Positions 24,443 through 35,546 of a DNA stretch of 64,000 nucleotides are shown piece after piece. The stretch comes from Exophiala sp. HKRS030. Its lineage: Eukaryota > Ascomycota > Eurotiomycetes > Chaetothyriales > Herpotrichiellaceae. The notes beneath the pieces were generated by a model, which saw only the letters and a list, made by a program, of their open reading frames with translations, was not told the origin of the DNA and did no database searches. Both the position numbers and the translations under genes were made by a program. The stretch spans positions 5,952,001-6,016,000 of the forward strand of contig JAHWDD010000002.1 of NCBI GenBank assembly GCA_023897205.1. Reading direction: 5' to 3'. Position 1 is the first letter of the stretch. Each line of letters begins with the position of its first letter.

Positions 24443-25470
24443 ATGCAAAGCAAAATCCGAACTCGAGTCCTGATCATCTCGGACACACACGGCATGGATC
24501 TGATGTCAAACAACTCCCTTCCGCCGCAACGAGCAGACGTGGCAATCCACTGCGGCGATCTCACTGACGAGTCAAAACTGTGCGAATTCCAAACCACACT
24601 CGCCGTCCTCCGCGCCATCGACGCACCACTCAAACTCGTTATTGCCGGAAACCACGACTTTACGATGGACACAGCCGCCTTCTCGCAAAAGGTTTGCGAA
24701 GCGACACCGCCACTGGATCCCGCGCTTGTGCGCCGCGAATACGGTCATCCGGGCCAAGCGAGAGCGATGTTCGAAGACGCGACCGCCAGAGCCGATGGGG
24801 TTGTCTTTCTCGACGAGGGTACGCATTCGTTCGTCCTGGGCAACGGCGCGTTGCTGACCGTCTATGCCAGTCCATATACCCCGCGCTCGGCGCATGGGGG
24901 TTCCAGTATCTTCCGGAAAAGGGCCACAGGTTCGATATTGGGAGTGAGGTCGACATTGCCGTGACTCACGGCCCGCCCAGGGGGGTAATGGACTATACGG
25001 CTGGACGTGAGCGTGCTGGCTGCGCGGATCTGTTCGCCGCCGTGGCGGCCGCGAGACCATGTGTGCATTGTTTCGGACATATTCATGAAGGATGGGGCGC
25101 GAAGCTCGTGACGTGGCGAGACAGCTGCGCCAGGACTTACGGTTCTGACTTAGGCAATGAACATGGTGCGATTCAGCGACCGACGCATTTCACGGCAATC
25201 GATAACGATCGGTCACATGTTATAACAAAACTCACGAGTTTCGTCCCGAACAAGTTCGATTCACAGGATGAGATCAACCGGAAGCAGGGGCTCGTTGAAA
25301 AGACTGATCGTCAAAAGTGCTGTATGACGAGTCACTGTGCTGGGGATGAGTATCCGATTGAAAAGGGAAAGCAGACGCTGTTTGTGAATGCGGCCTTTGC
25401 GGGGAGTGGCGAGAGACCCGTGCAGTGGCCTTGGGTGGTTGATGTTGAGTTGGCGAAGGCTTCGGAATGA
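24443..25470 (+). CDS. Calcineurin-like metallophosphoesterase (one frame break)
   Basis: Soluble metal-dependent phosphoesterase of the MPPED/UPF0046-like group. The five metal-binding blocks appear in order: SDTHG, CGDLTD, GNHD, VTHGPP and GHIHEG; they would hold two metal ions. The first three blocks lie in one frame and the last two in another. The switch is at C4 (24879-24882), after the conserved VYASPYTP. Adding one base joins the two parts and gives 343 codons (342 aa), about the family's size, in a single exon. There is no signal peptide. The natural substrate is unknown; cyclic nucleotides or small phosphodiesters are typical for this family. The break is more likely an error than a dead gene, because both halves keep all motifs. 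Confidence 0.88.
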
Positions 25471-25874
25471 TGATGACCAGTATTGTGAGTTTTTTTCGTA
25501 CAACATATACTAGCACCTGTCTTCAATTTTCTAGGTCTATTTGACTGGTCGCCTTGAAACATAAAATTCAAGTAACGGCAAGGAGAAAAGAGTTTGATCA
25601 CAAACGAGTTCATTAAATTCATCTACTGTATACATCGCTCAATAGATAAGACGTCTTCATCGTATACTTCGTCGTAAAAACTTCTTTTGGTACAGTGATA
25701 TGTTTGAAAAGTGAGATCTGTAGTACACCACGGGCGTAGCTGGACAAAGTTCGCAACTGGTGAGAATATGGGAAATAGACCGTGAGAAAATTGGACTGGT
25801 TCCATAATCTGAATGAAGGTATCCCGCTCGATTAATTGATTTCGAAAGTCATGCGTACTATTGCCGTTGGCATT

Positions 25875-27047
25875 TTAGGGGAGCGGAGAACCAGCTCCGG
25901 CTTCAAGATCTGGTTGATTGGTACGACCAGTGCTATTGTTGGCAACTGCAGTGTCGGCACTACTTCTCGGACCAGTAAAGACGTTTGCTGCACTAGCCTG
26001 GCCGTTTCTCGATCGATACAGGTCAGAATTAACACGACGGTCTGGGTTGACTGCTTTTTCGGTGCCCGATGAAGGATCAAACACATGACCCTCATTGCCT
26101 GTTGCATCCTGTTCAGGGTTCACGGTCTCATATTCCAATGCTTTGATGAACATGTAGAAGCCGGACGCTAGGAGTGAACCAAGTATAGGGCCGATCCAGT
26201 AGATCCAGTGATAGGAGTAGAAGGAACGGAGGACGACGCAGGGGCCGAAGCTTCGTGCTGGATTGAGACTGCCACCGGTGTAGTAGACGCCCATCAGCTC
26301 GGCGATGAAGAGTGATAGGCCGATACCGATGGGTGCGATAAATGTAGCTCGATGCTTCTCGGCTGCGAGCATGAAAATGGTGAAGACGAGTTGGGCAGTG
26401 AGAAACATCTGGATTGCTCTGTCAGAAAGAGTAGCGGGGTAAGGAGTATTTGACTTACCTCAATAAAGAGCCCCTGCACAACGGTGGTACCACCTCCCAA
26501 TGAAGTGCGTACATTAAGGGGACCAGGTAGCATAGCAGATACAACAGCGGAGGAAGCAATTGCTCCGAGCAGCTGAGCAATAATGACAAGACATCCACGC
26601 ACATACGGTACTGCGCCAACAACCATCATTCCGATAGAGACCTTTGAGGGATGTTAGTCAATGGGAGAGAGAGAGTTGAGGGTAACGCACGGCCGGGTTG
26701 AATAGACCTCCGCTGATTCTGAAGAATACCCAAGCGTTGACAGCAAGAGACATTCCGAAACACAATGAGATGAATAGCAGTTTGGCTGGATTTGCGGCCA
26801 GGTCTTCTGGTTGACCTTGCAACGGGGCAGCATTAACAACATTGGTGCCTCCAAGTGCAAACAGCAAGAACAAAAAGGTGCCAGCGAACTCTCCCATCAT
26901 GGCGACAAAATGATTCTTGACCGATAAAGGTAGGAAGCCAAGCAGAGGTACCCGACGAGAGACGAGGGTCTCGTCATCCGCGGGCAGTATATCTCGACGC
27001 TTCTGCCATGGTAGGCGAAGTTGACGGGCTGGTCTGTCGACATTCAT
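25875..27047 (-). CDS. Aquaporin (MIP family water/glycerol channel)
   Basis: Six-helix MIP channel. Exons are 27047-26691, 26641-26459 and 26408-25875, with introns of 49 and 50 nt; total 358 codons (357 aa). Both pore motifs are present: NPA in the first half (GGLFNPAV, split from VSIGMM by the first intron) and NPARS in the second (GGSLNPARSFGP). The N-terminus is basic and cytosolic, and the C-terminal tail of about 90 residues is polar, as in fungal aquaporins. An in-frame ATG 15 nt upstream (27062) is an alternative start. Pore residues suggest water-selective more than glycerol-selective, but I cannot settle this without alignment. Confidence 0.92.
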
Positions 27048-27062
27048 TTCTGCTGGGTGCAA

Positions 27063-28915
27063 TTAAATACTGGTAGGAAGAGATCTATGGTCGCGCAAAG
27101 AACAGAAATAAATCAACTATGCAATCAGGTACCAACCATGGCGGAGGTGAATTGCGTTAAGTATCTTCAACGATGGATACTTGTGCCGTGACGGCATGAG
27201 AGGATTTGCTGTCAAGGAAAGACTCGACACAATTCATGACCCAGGGATCCTAGGCTAGTGCGAAGAATTCTGCAAGCAAGGGCTACAAAAGCAGTCAAGA
27301 TGTCATTGCAGACCTGTTCATGGAAATTTGTTGCCCAGTCCAGACAGATCCAAGGATATGGATTGCGGCACGCGCACTCCAAGCGAGCCAATAGGATCGA
27401 GAACAGAGTCAAAGCCACATGAATCGAGTATGGACAAAGTTCTGGGGACCCGAAAACAGCTTGGTGGCGATGAGGTCACAGGGATGTATGGCATGTCGGT
27501 GGCACGGGAATCCATGTCCTGGTGGCCAGTCCTCTCCACAGTGACGGATGAGTTCGAGATGATCTTGTTGTTTGCGAATATTGCATTGTCGACAGGAATA
27601 GTCACAAGAATCCCCAAGACTAACAAGACGTCGACCAGATGTTTTCAAGGGTTTAACGACAAACCCTTGTGCTCTTTAGTAAGATCTCATATCGACGATC
27701 GCGATGCGGCAAGGCTGGCGATCGAAGTTGTACAAGCACGGCACAGATTGTGGCTGATGACAAGCGCTTGTGATGGCAGAGTTTGTGTTGGCTTCCACCA
27801 ACGACGACTGAAGGTCGAAAATGACTGGAATTAGTGACGTCGATGATAGAATTGACTTTGAACCGTGGGCCAGGACACGTGTGGAGAGCGGTCCAGATGG
27901 TCTTTTGTGCCGGCAAAACTGTCCATATTCAGAAGATGTGTTCATTGTGCATAGGAATCTGTGAAAGCCATGTGTGAGGAAGAGTTTCAAGCCAGACTTT
28001 CAAGCCATCAGATAAACCCATCTTTTGGCGAAATCCTTGATTTGTTTAAAGGTTGTTTGTGCTGGTTACCTGAGCAGATATTCTGTCGATGCCTCTGTCT
28101 ATATGCCTTCGTCATCATAGCAAGTAATGTGTTAACACTGCAAGAGAGACACCCTATTGTATAATCAACGGCTTGAGATCACTGACATGCGCTCTATAAC
28201 TTATCAATGCTTGAACGTGGTGGATATTGAAATGAAGAAGAATGAGAGACAAAAGTTCGGAGGATGATCACGTGTGGTCAGACTATAGTCACGTGATATC
28301 GCTCAAGTGAGCACGTGATAATTCGCGATTCGGGGAATTTCAAAAATGTATTTCCAGAGTTTACTTCCACCGAGCACATCGAGGTGGTTGTAAGGCTGAA
28401 GAAGGCCAAGTCCAGATATCGAGATGCAGAAGTGCATTGCCTCCCAAGCTACCTCGAGATCAAGGCCTAGGGGAGACTTTTTGGGAGACTTGCGAGACGG
28501 TAGGCGACTGGAGCGCCCGATTCGACCACCAAAAGTCCCCAGATCTCCGAATCGGCCAGGCCTCCTCGGCGCTCTAGTTACCAGCCAGTCGTTGGCAGCT
28601 GCCCCTCGCCCTTGACTCCACCAACTCCCCCACAGATCTCACCTTCCAAACTTCCACTCTAAGCTGGACCGACGACAAGGACAAACCGCCGAGGCATCTG
28701 TCGGTTAGCAGAAAACACCACCATCCACCATGGCTTACAGACAATGTTTGTCTTTGCCTCGATGCCGACGGCTATACAGCTAGTCCTAATATCTTTGAAG
28801 CCTTCCTGCAGTCTCATTTAATCGATCTGTCTTTAGATACAACATTTTCTGCTTCCACCTTGTGTTGTCGCAGTCAATTCCATTCACTTCACACCCACCT
28901 CGTCCCTAGACCATC
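27063..28915. other. Intergenic, divergent promoters with phased E-boxes
   Basis: About 1.85 kb between the aquaporin and acyl-CoA dehydrogenase starts. It contains three CACGTG boxes (28269-28317). A 168-codon open frame at 27328-27834 has no recognisable domain and is not called. Confidence 0.5.
28269..28317. promoter_or_regulatory. Three regularly spaced E-boxes (CACGTG)
   Basis: Exact CACGTG palindromes start at 28269, 28290 and 28312, spacings 21 and 22 bp, i.e. two helical turns, so all face the same side of the DNA. They lie 600-650 bp upstream of the acyl-CoA dehydrogenase ATG. Such sites are bound by bHLH regulators; which one acts here is unknown. Confidence 0.6.
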
Positions 28916-30354
28916 ATGTCCACGACCCAGATCCCCTTCTCTGAGCCTCCGTGGCTAGCAGGCTTCCCATCTCCATACTACAACGAGTCACACAAGAAAT
29001 GGCAGAAAGCATGTCGGGCCTTCATCGAAGAACACCTGCTGCCTTTCGCAATGGATTGGGAACGCGAGGAAACGGTCCCAGATCACCTCTTCCAGACCTT
29101 TGCCAAACACAACATGTTGATCCCTAATCTACCAGCACCACTTCCAGTCGCCTGGTTGAAAAGATTGGGAATCCATGATATTCTGGGCACTCCTATTGAA
29201 GAGTGGGATTATTTCCATACTGGTATCTACCTTGATGAGATGGCGAGGTCAGGTCTTGGAGGCCCAGGTGGCTCTATGACCGCCGGACATGCTTTTGGTA
29301 TGTGACGCCAATCCCGCTCAAGTGGTCTATACTCACGATCCTTTCAGGCATTCCCCCGATCATCAAGTTTGGCAACAAAGCCCTGCACGAGAAATTCCTA
29401 CCCGACCTGCTCACAGGCAAGAAGCGAGCTTGTATAGCCATCACCGAGCCCAGCGCAGGCAGTGATGTTGCCAACATTGCTACAACCGCGAGAAAGACAG
29501 CCGATGGCAAGCATTATATCATCAATGGTAGGCGACTCAAAAGATCATGGTATCGCTGTGTAATTATGCACTTACTAATACATTCATTAGGTCAGAAGAA
29601 ATGGATCACTAATGGCTTCTGGTCCGACTATGGTGCGATGGCTGTCCGAACCGGTGGGCCAGGTGCCTCTGGACTCAGTATGATCGTCTGCCCCCTGAAA
29701 GGTTACCCTGGTGTCGAAATGCGACGCCTAAAGGTTGCAGGCCAAGTCAGTGCTGGCACAACCTTTATCGACCTGGACGATGTCAAGGTCCCCGTAGATC
29801 ACCTAATCGGTGAAGAAGGCCAGGGCATGCGCTACGTCATGACGAACTTCAATCACGAACGGTTGACTATCTGCTGTAGTGTAGCCCGGCAATCGCGCGT
29901 CGCTGTGGCGGCTGCCTTCGAATATGTCATGAAGCGCGAAGCATTCGGAAAGACACTTATCGAACAGCCCGTCGTGCGACACCGTCTGGCCAAAGCTGGA
30001 GCCGACCTCGAAACCTATCAAGCATGGGTCGAGCATTTCTTATACTCAATGACAAAACTCACAAAGGAACAAGCCGACGTCAAACTCGGCGGTCTGACCG
30101 CCCTCGCCAAAGCCAAAGGTGGCATCGTCTTCAATGAATGTGCCCAGACAGCCGTACTACTCTTCGGTGGAAATGGATACACACGGACAGGCCAAGGTGA
30201 AATCGCAGAGCGCCTCTACAGAGAAGTTCCCGGCGCCAGAATCCCCGGTGGAAGTGAAGACGTCATGTTGGATTTGGCCATCAGGCAACTTGTCAAGAAT
30301 TATCGAAATGCCACCAAGCAGTTGGTCGCTCCAAGTGGCTCGAGCAAGCTGTAA
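28916..30354 (+). CDS. Acyl-CoA dehydrogenase with C-terminal SKL (peroxisomal)
   Basis: FAD-dependent oxidation of an acyl-CoA to the trans-2-enoyl-CoA. Exons 28916-29297, 29348-29527 and 29591-30354 give 442 codons (441 aa), the usual ACAD length. The N-terminal helical domain is followed by the FAD/substrate signature AITEPSAGSDVAN, the beta domain (QKKWITNG), and the C-terminal helical domain with the second signature region LLFGGNGYTRTGQG. There is no mitochondrial leader at the N-terminus, and the protein ends in SKL, a canonical type-1 peroxisomal targeting signal. Peroxisomal acyl-CoA dehydrogenases are known in some filamentous fungi in place of oxidases. Substrate chain length or branching cannot be read from the sequence. 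Three E-boxes lie upstream. Confidence 0.93.
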
Positions 30355-31748
30355 GGAAAGCGATACCAAAGTGAAAATAATAACTGGGTGAACATGTACT
30401 GTATGTCGCGGCAATTCCGCGTTATGATCATCTCAAATCGGGAGATCCCTGATAAGTTATCGGCGGTGGTTATGCTACATGTGGTTGTTTGGGATGAACA
30501 ATGTAGACGAGCAGGCCGGATATTCCACCCAGTCTACTGAATTACCAACCAGGTCTATTTCTCAGAGCAATCACAACGTTTGGACCGGCAACTATTTTTG
30601 AGGCAAGCTTGAGAGCTGCGATAGATCACATGGTTCAGCGTAGTGGGTACCTCGTTGCTTTGCTTTCGCTAAGCTAGTTAGTTAGCCTCGCGAAAAACGC
30701 CGCGTGGGCGCTTCCTCATCTTATTCGTTTCAAGTACGGATACTTGCAGACAACAGTTGACTTCCTGACTAATAATCCTAAAAACCCAGGAGGCTTGCCA
30801 ACGTTCACCTCCGGAGGAACGGCGAGTGGGCGCAAAGAGGGCGTGTAGATAAATCTACTTAACGCCGATTGTCAATCAGAGGGAGGTTCTCGACACTCGA
30901 CTCTTGACTACCCGGTTTCGACGGCTGCGGGAGGCAGAAGGTTTGTACCGCCGCTTCTGTACATACACAAGTATGTACATAGCTTGTACATATGCGGTAG
31001 TAGTAGTTGGTGAGTTGGTAGTCTGGGACAGACGACGATCCGATCGGCATCTCGGCAACTCTGACCGGTGAAAGGCCGCATCCTTCTCATTTAGAAGTTG
31101 GCCCTCCCTTGATCTCGATCCAGGTGCCCTCCATGGGCTGGCAGAGGCAGACCGAGGCGATATTTCTTCTTGATCGTGGCTCTGCCGCCTTCGTTTTCAA
31201 CGCCAGAATCCTCAGCTTAGGGCTGAAAAGGTTGGGACGAAGGTTCGAGATTCCCGGGTAGTAGCTGCTTGATATGCACCCAACTACTGTACTCCGTACT
31301 TCGAGTAGCCCTTGGAAACAGAAAGCTTCGGCGAGCACTCCTTGGTGTCCATCTAGCCTTGGGGCCGGCGTGTCTTTGTCAGCAGCGGCGCATGGCCGAG
31401 CGCGAGTATAATTGGATGGAAAAAGCCAGCAACAACCCGATCAAGAAGTTGGTGGTAGCCCGTAGTCAATGAGATCTGACCTCGGGTTCCCACTCTGTCT
31501 GCTTGCGAGATCTGAGGGTCGTTTCAAATGTTGCGGTTTGAAATCCTTCGATACTCACAGATCCGAGGAAAGGATGTTGAGGCGTTTCGAATGTGGTATG
31601 CGCATGCTCAGAAATCATAACATAACCATGATTCCACTCCGCTAAGACATCCGTCTTTGCTGATCATTGGCAATGGCCACGATACCGTTGCTGTAAGGAT
31701 TATAAGCAGAGATCGGGCTCTGGGCGTCAGATCAAGCATTATAACACG
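30355..31748. other. Intergenic
   Basis: About 1.4 kb. One exact TACTCCGTA motif (31290-31298). No gene, tRNA or longer repeat seen. Confidence 0.5.
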
Positions 31749-33656
31749 ATGTTGCCTCCGGAAAAATTCATTTTTGTTAACAGTCTGGGATCAGGGCACA
31801 CGAAACGTGCGCATGAACTGCAGCGCTCGACCATTCGTTCCCATGCTGCTGCAACCGCACACGAAAGAGCCAAGGAGAGGCGAGGTCTTGCAGTTGACCG
31901 TGAAAAGGGACAGCGAAGTGTAACAGAGCACGAGAAGAAACCTGCAGATACCAGATCGAGGCTGCCCACACCTCCATTGTCACCAGACGATGAAGAATGT
32001 GAGGTATACTTCGAATCATCGTACGGGCAGATAGCAGAGCCGTTGTGTCATGATACCAATACATTGTACTCACCGCCAGAGTCTCCTCAGCACTTTGCGG
32101 ACGATATTCCACTGGAGAGTGACGAGGCACGCGAGGATAGCGGTTTGAATAGTAATACAGGCGCACTAGTACCCAACAAGACTCCTAGTTACACCTTTCA
32201 CGAGACCAAAGGCGGAGCTCCGATCACCATTCAATGGGACCGGACTGCCAAAACCTCACCTTTCAATATATCCCTCGACCTCGAAGGTTTCAGAGGCCTG
32301 CGGACAGACCCATTCTTTTGCATTCCAGCCACCAGTGATATGAGAGTGGCGACGACGATCGATTACTACTGTCAAGATCTAACCCCACGGTATGATCTTG
32401 TGTGTGATGTATTCGATGTTACCAACATCTATGCATTCTTTCTTGAAGTCATCCAGAATGAGTACTTCTACCATGCAGGCATGGCTGCCCTGCAGGCGCT
32501 CGCCGAGCAGCAACGGGTTCCTGGTTCACGACCCTCAGCACATGTGTTCAACCATAGAGGGAGTGCCATCGCCAAATTGAGGAAAAAGCTCACTTCGATA
32601 GGAGCAACAGCGGATGACATTACTTTGTTTGCCATGACGTTCTTGGCCACTCTTGAGGTCGGTACACATTTGCCATCGAATTGCTTCGATTCTCCTCATT
32701 GACACATTTCTCAGGGTCAACTAGGAAATTTTCATGCACATGCCTTACATAAGAAGACTGTGGCGACCATCATCAAGCAGCGTGGTGGCTTGAAAGCTCT
32801 CCCCGATGGCTCGGTTTTGAAGGGAACTTTGATGCAGTACGTCTTCCTCTTCATGCCATGTCCGTCGCACGTCGCGACTAACAAAAGTTTCTCCATTTCT
32901 AGGTATGACACCTTCTGGGCGATGCAGACGGGTAGCACGATTTTCCCAGGCGAGCGGCGACCTTATATTCCTGACTATCCGCATCCTCCTTTTGATCCGG
33001 AGCTCAGTCTGAGGTTCAGTGTCCTTCCTTCAGGATTCGAAACACTTGCCAACAACTGCCTCTTGTCCTACGACACACTCGATGTTTTGACACGCGCCAC
33101 CGACCGCGCACGCATGAATATCCATTCACTCCGCCGTGAAGAAGCTGCGCGACGTAAGTCAAGGCGAAAGTACAACGACTTCTGGGAGGCGTGCCCATCT
33201 TTCAGTATTTCTGATGAGCAGTGCTCAGTATTGGAGAAACTCATGTGCTTTACTCTCGTGATTTATTGCAGTATCGGCTTCGAGGAATCAAGGTCGTATA
33301 ACAACATCGTCAGAGGAGCTCGAGCACAGCTGACGCAGAAACTGCCGTCTCTTGCATTTTTGAGTTCGAAAGAGTCGAATCCAGCGTGCTATGCTGCCGA
33401 AGCTCGATGCCACCTATGGATGTGGATCGTTACCATTGACTCCTGGCGTGTTGGAACGAGTTACAACTCTTCCAGAAAGCCTGTTCTCGCCCCAGAAGGT
33501 TCTGCTTTATTCTGCAAGTTGCTTCAGAAGCATCCGCAAATGCGTAACATCTCTGAAGTTGAACATGTTGTCCAGGAGTTTTTGTGGACCACTGAATTGC
33601 GGACATCGGTTAAAATTTACTGGGAAAAATTCGCAAACGATTATGCGCCGGAATGA
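31749..33656 (+). CDS. Fungal transcription-factor-like protein lacking a zinc cluster
   Basis: Member of the large fungal family that has a regulator-type helical domain but no Zn2Cys6 finger. Exons 31749-32657, 32715-32836 and 32903-33656 give 595 codons (594 aa). The N-terminus carries the family hallmark F-x-F-V-N (KFIFVN) followed by a basic stretch with RSHAAATAHERAKERR. A Pro/Ser/acidic linker comes next (LPTPPLSPDDEECE), then the helical domain (DPFFCIPA..NIYAFFLEVIQNEYFYHAG) and a C-terminal part ending FANDYAPE. Members of this family are mostly uncharacterised. The gene lies in tandem with a second member at 35547-37730. No frame breaks. Confidence 0.82.
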
Positions 33657-35546
33657 AGCGAGTTGCTTGGTTTGGCAACTTGAGCTGATGTTTACCCGAC
33701 AAGAAGTCAATGTTTGGGCATCACTCTGGTTCTTGTGCTTGGAACAAGTCTGAGACCACTGCTCACTGTAAACTCCAGAAACTGAAGGTTAAAAGACGTT
33801 TGCACTGTTGTCGTCGGTCAGCTCTTCAAATGTCTTCCCCTTAGAGTTCTAACAAGTGAGGTCAACCGGCCTGAGTACCTGAACGAGAAACTGGCGTTGA
33901 TAAACAGACAACGCCGGCGTTTCCAAGGGCAAGGGAATTTCAATGATCTCAGGTCCAGGACATTGAGGCGCTACAGTGATCACATGTCCGGAATTAAACG
34001 TGTTGGAATATTGCAACGCAGAAAGGTAACCATACTGTTGGACGACAAACTCCAGGAATTCCGATAACAAAAAGACAATGGCAACAACAGACATTATTGG
34101 ATCAAGGAATTCCTCCAAGGTGAAGAAATAAATTCCTATTCTTCCGGAGTTGAACACACTCGGGTCCAAATTCTCAGAAGTGGATGCAGCATATTGGGTC
34201 TGGTTCTCGAGCTAATCCGAACCACCTTCACAAGATCAAGTTGCAGTCTCTTGATTTGCCAACATTTTGCTTTAAAAGCAAAGACAGGAATCAGCAACTA
34301 CCGACCAACGCTTTCCGCACTAATAGCTGAGTGCTCACGTGGCCTGGAGATGGCAGAGGCTGAAGGTGAATGGGCATTGACGAATAAAACGACGATGCGA
34401 CGCCGGTGAAACTACCTAAGGTATTCTGGTTGGCATAGGATTTCTGCTGTTCTGAGATCTGTCTAGCTTCCTCTGTGCGAAATCAGACTTTGAGGGCAAA
34501 TATCATGGATCTGACCGCAATAGTATGCGGTAGTCAAAGCAATTGTGCTAGGTCGTGCCAACTGGTACGATGATATCTCTTGGGACACGCATCAACATAC
34601 CTGTACATATCAACTCCAATTCTTCATTTGTGACCCAATAGTACCTTGGTCTGATGTGAGCCTAAGCTTACTAGTGTGTGATGCCAGGCCTCGATACCGC
34701 ATGGATATCGAAAGCACGCTGCAGAAGCATGGAATCTCAACGCGCAGGAGCCGTTGTCCGTCGGAAAACCATAAAAAAGGGGATTAGAGCCAGATAGGCC
34801 GACTTCTAGGCGCACACTTTGATCTAAGGAAGTTAAGGGCAGTTCGTTCGTCCTTAGCATCATGATCCAATGTACATTGTGCCATGGACAGGTGCCGCCT
34901 TTTAGCGAGACTGCCGACCTAAGTACCAGGTACCTAGATCAGTATAGTCTAATTTTTAAGGCTTGAAAGGTCGTTAAACTGCATGATAGCCGTCCGCTCT
35001 GAGGAATGAGCTAGACTTAGCCTCCAGGGGACAGGAGAACATGAACAAGAAGAAGAATGATTGTGTGGACACTCTGTGGAGATAGAATAAAGTTGGTGTT
35101 GGTTGAAGCTTAGTAAGTGCAGGTGCCAGCCGTGCGGAAGCGCCTGCCTCGAGGCAGGCAAAGCCACACACTCTAAAAGGGGATGGACCTCAATCTGCCT
35201 CATCTTGCCTCAATCTTGTATCGTTCCGCAGAGCAATGGCCCATCCTTGCCTCGACTTGTTTCGTGACATCAAGTTCAAGTCACCACAACAAATGCGATC
35301 ACCGAGAATCCCCTAGTTTTCAATACGTCCTAGACTTTTACCCTTGAAGCTACAACTCCCACAAGACTTGCATTCGGCTACTTCAGCACCCCTGCTGTGC
35401 GTGGTTGACTCCCAATCGACACCTCACTGATCATGGACGTAATGACGCGAACTCAGTACATGCGGTAGAGAGACTGGACAGTGAGACTATAAGTCATCAA
35501 AATCTTTATCTTCTAGGAATCATGACATACGATTTGTTCGCAAGAG
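33657..35546. other. Intergenic between two regulator-like genes
   Basis: About 1.9 kb. Only short open frames without recognisable content on either strand. TTGCCTC is repeated several times around 35190-35270. Confidence 0.5.

Noticed and set aside
24039..24473. 144-codon frame upstream of the phosphoesterase
   Set aside because: Overlaps the phosphoesterase start and lacks features; likely leader sequence.
27328..27834. 168-codon open frame on plus
   Set aside because: No domain, no splice context and odd composition; equal-sized frames exist on the other strand. Probably promoter sequence of the aquaporin gene.
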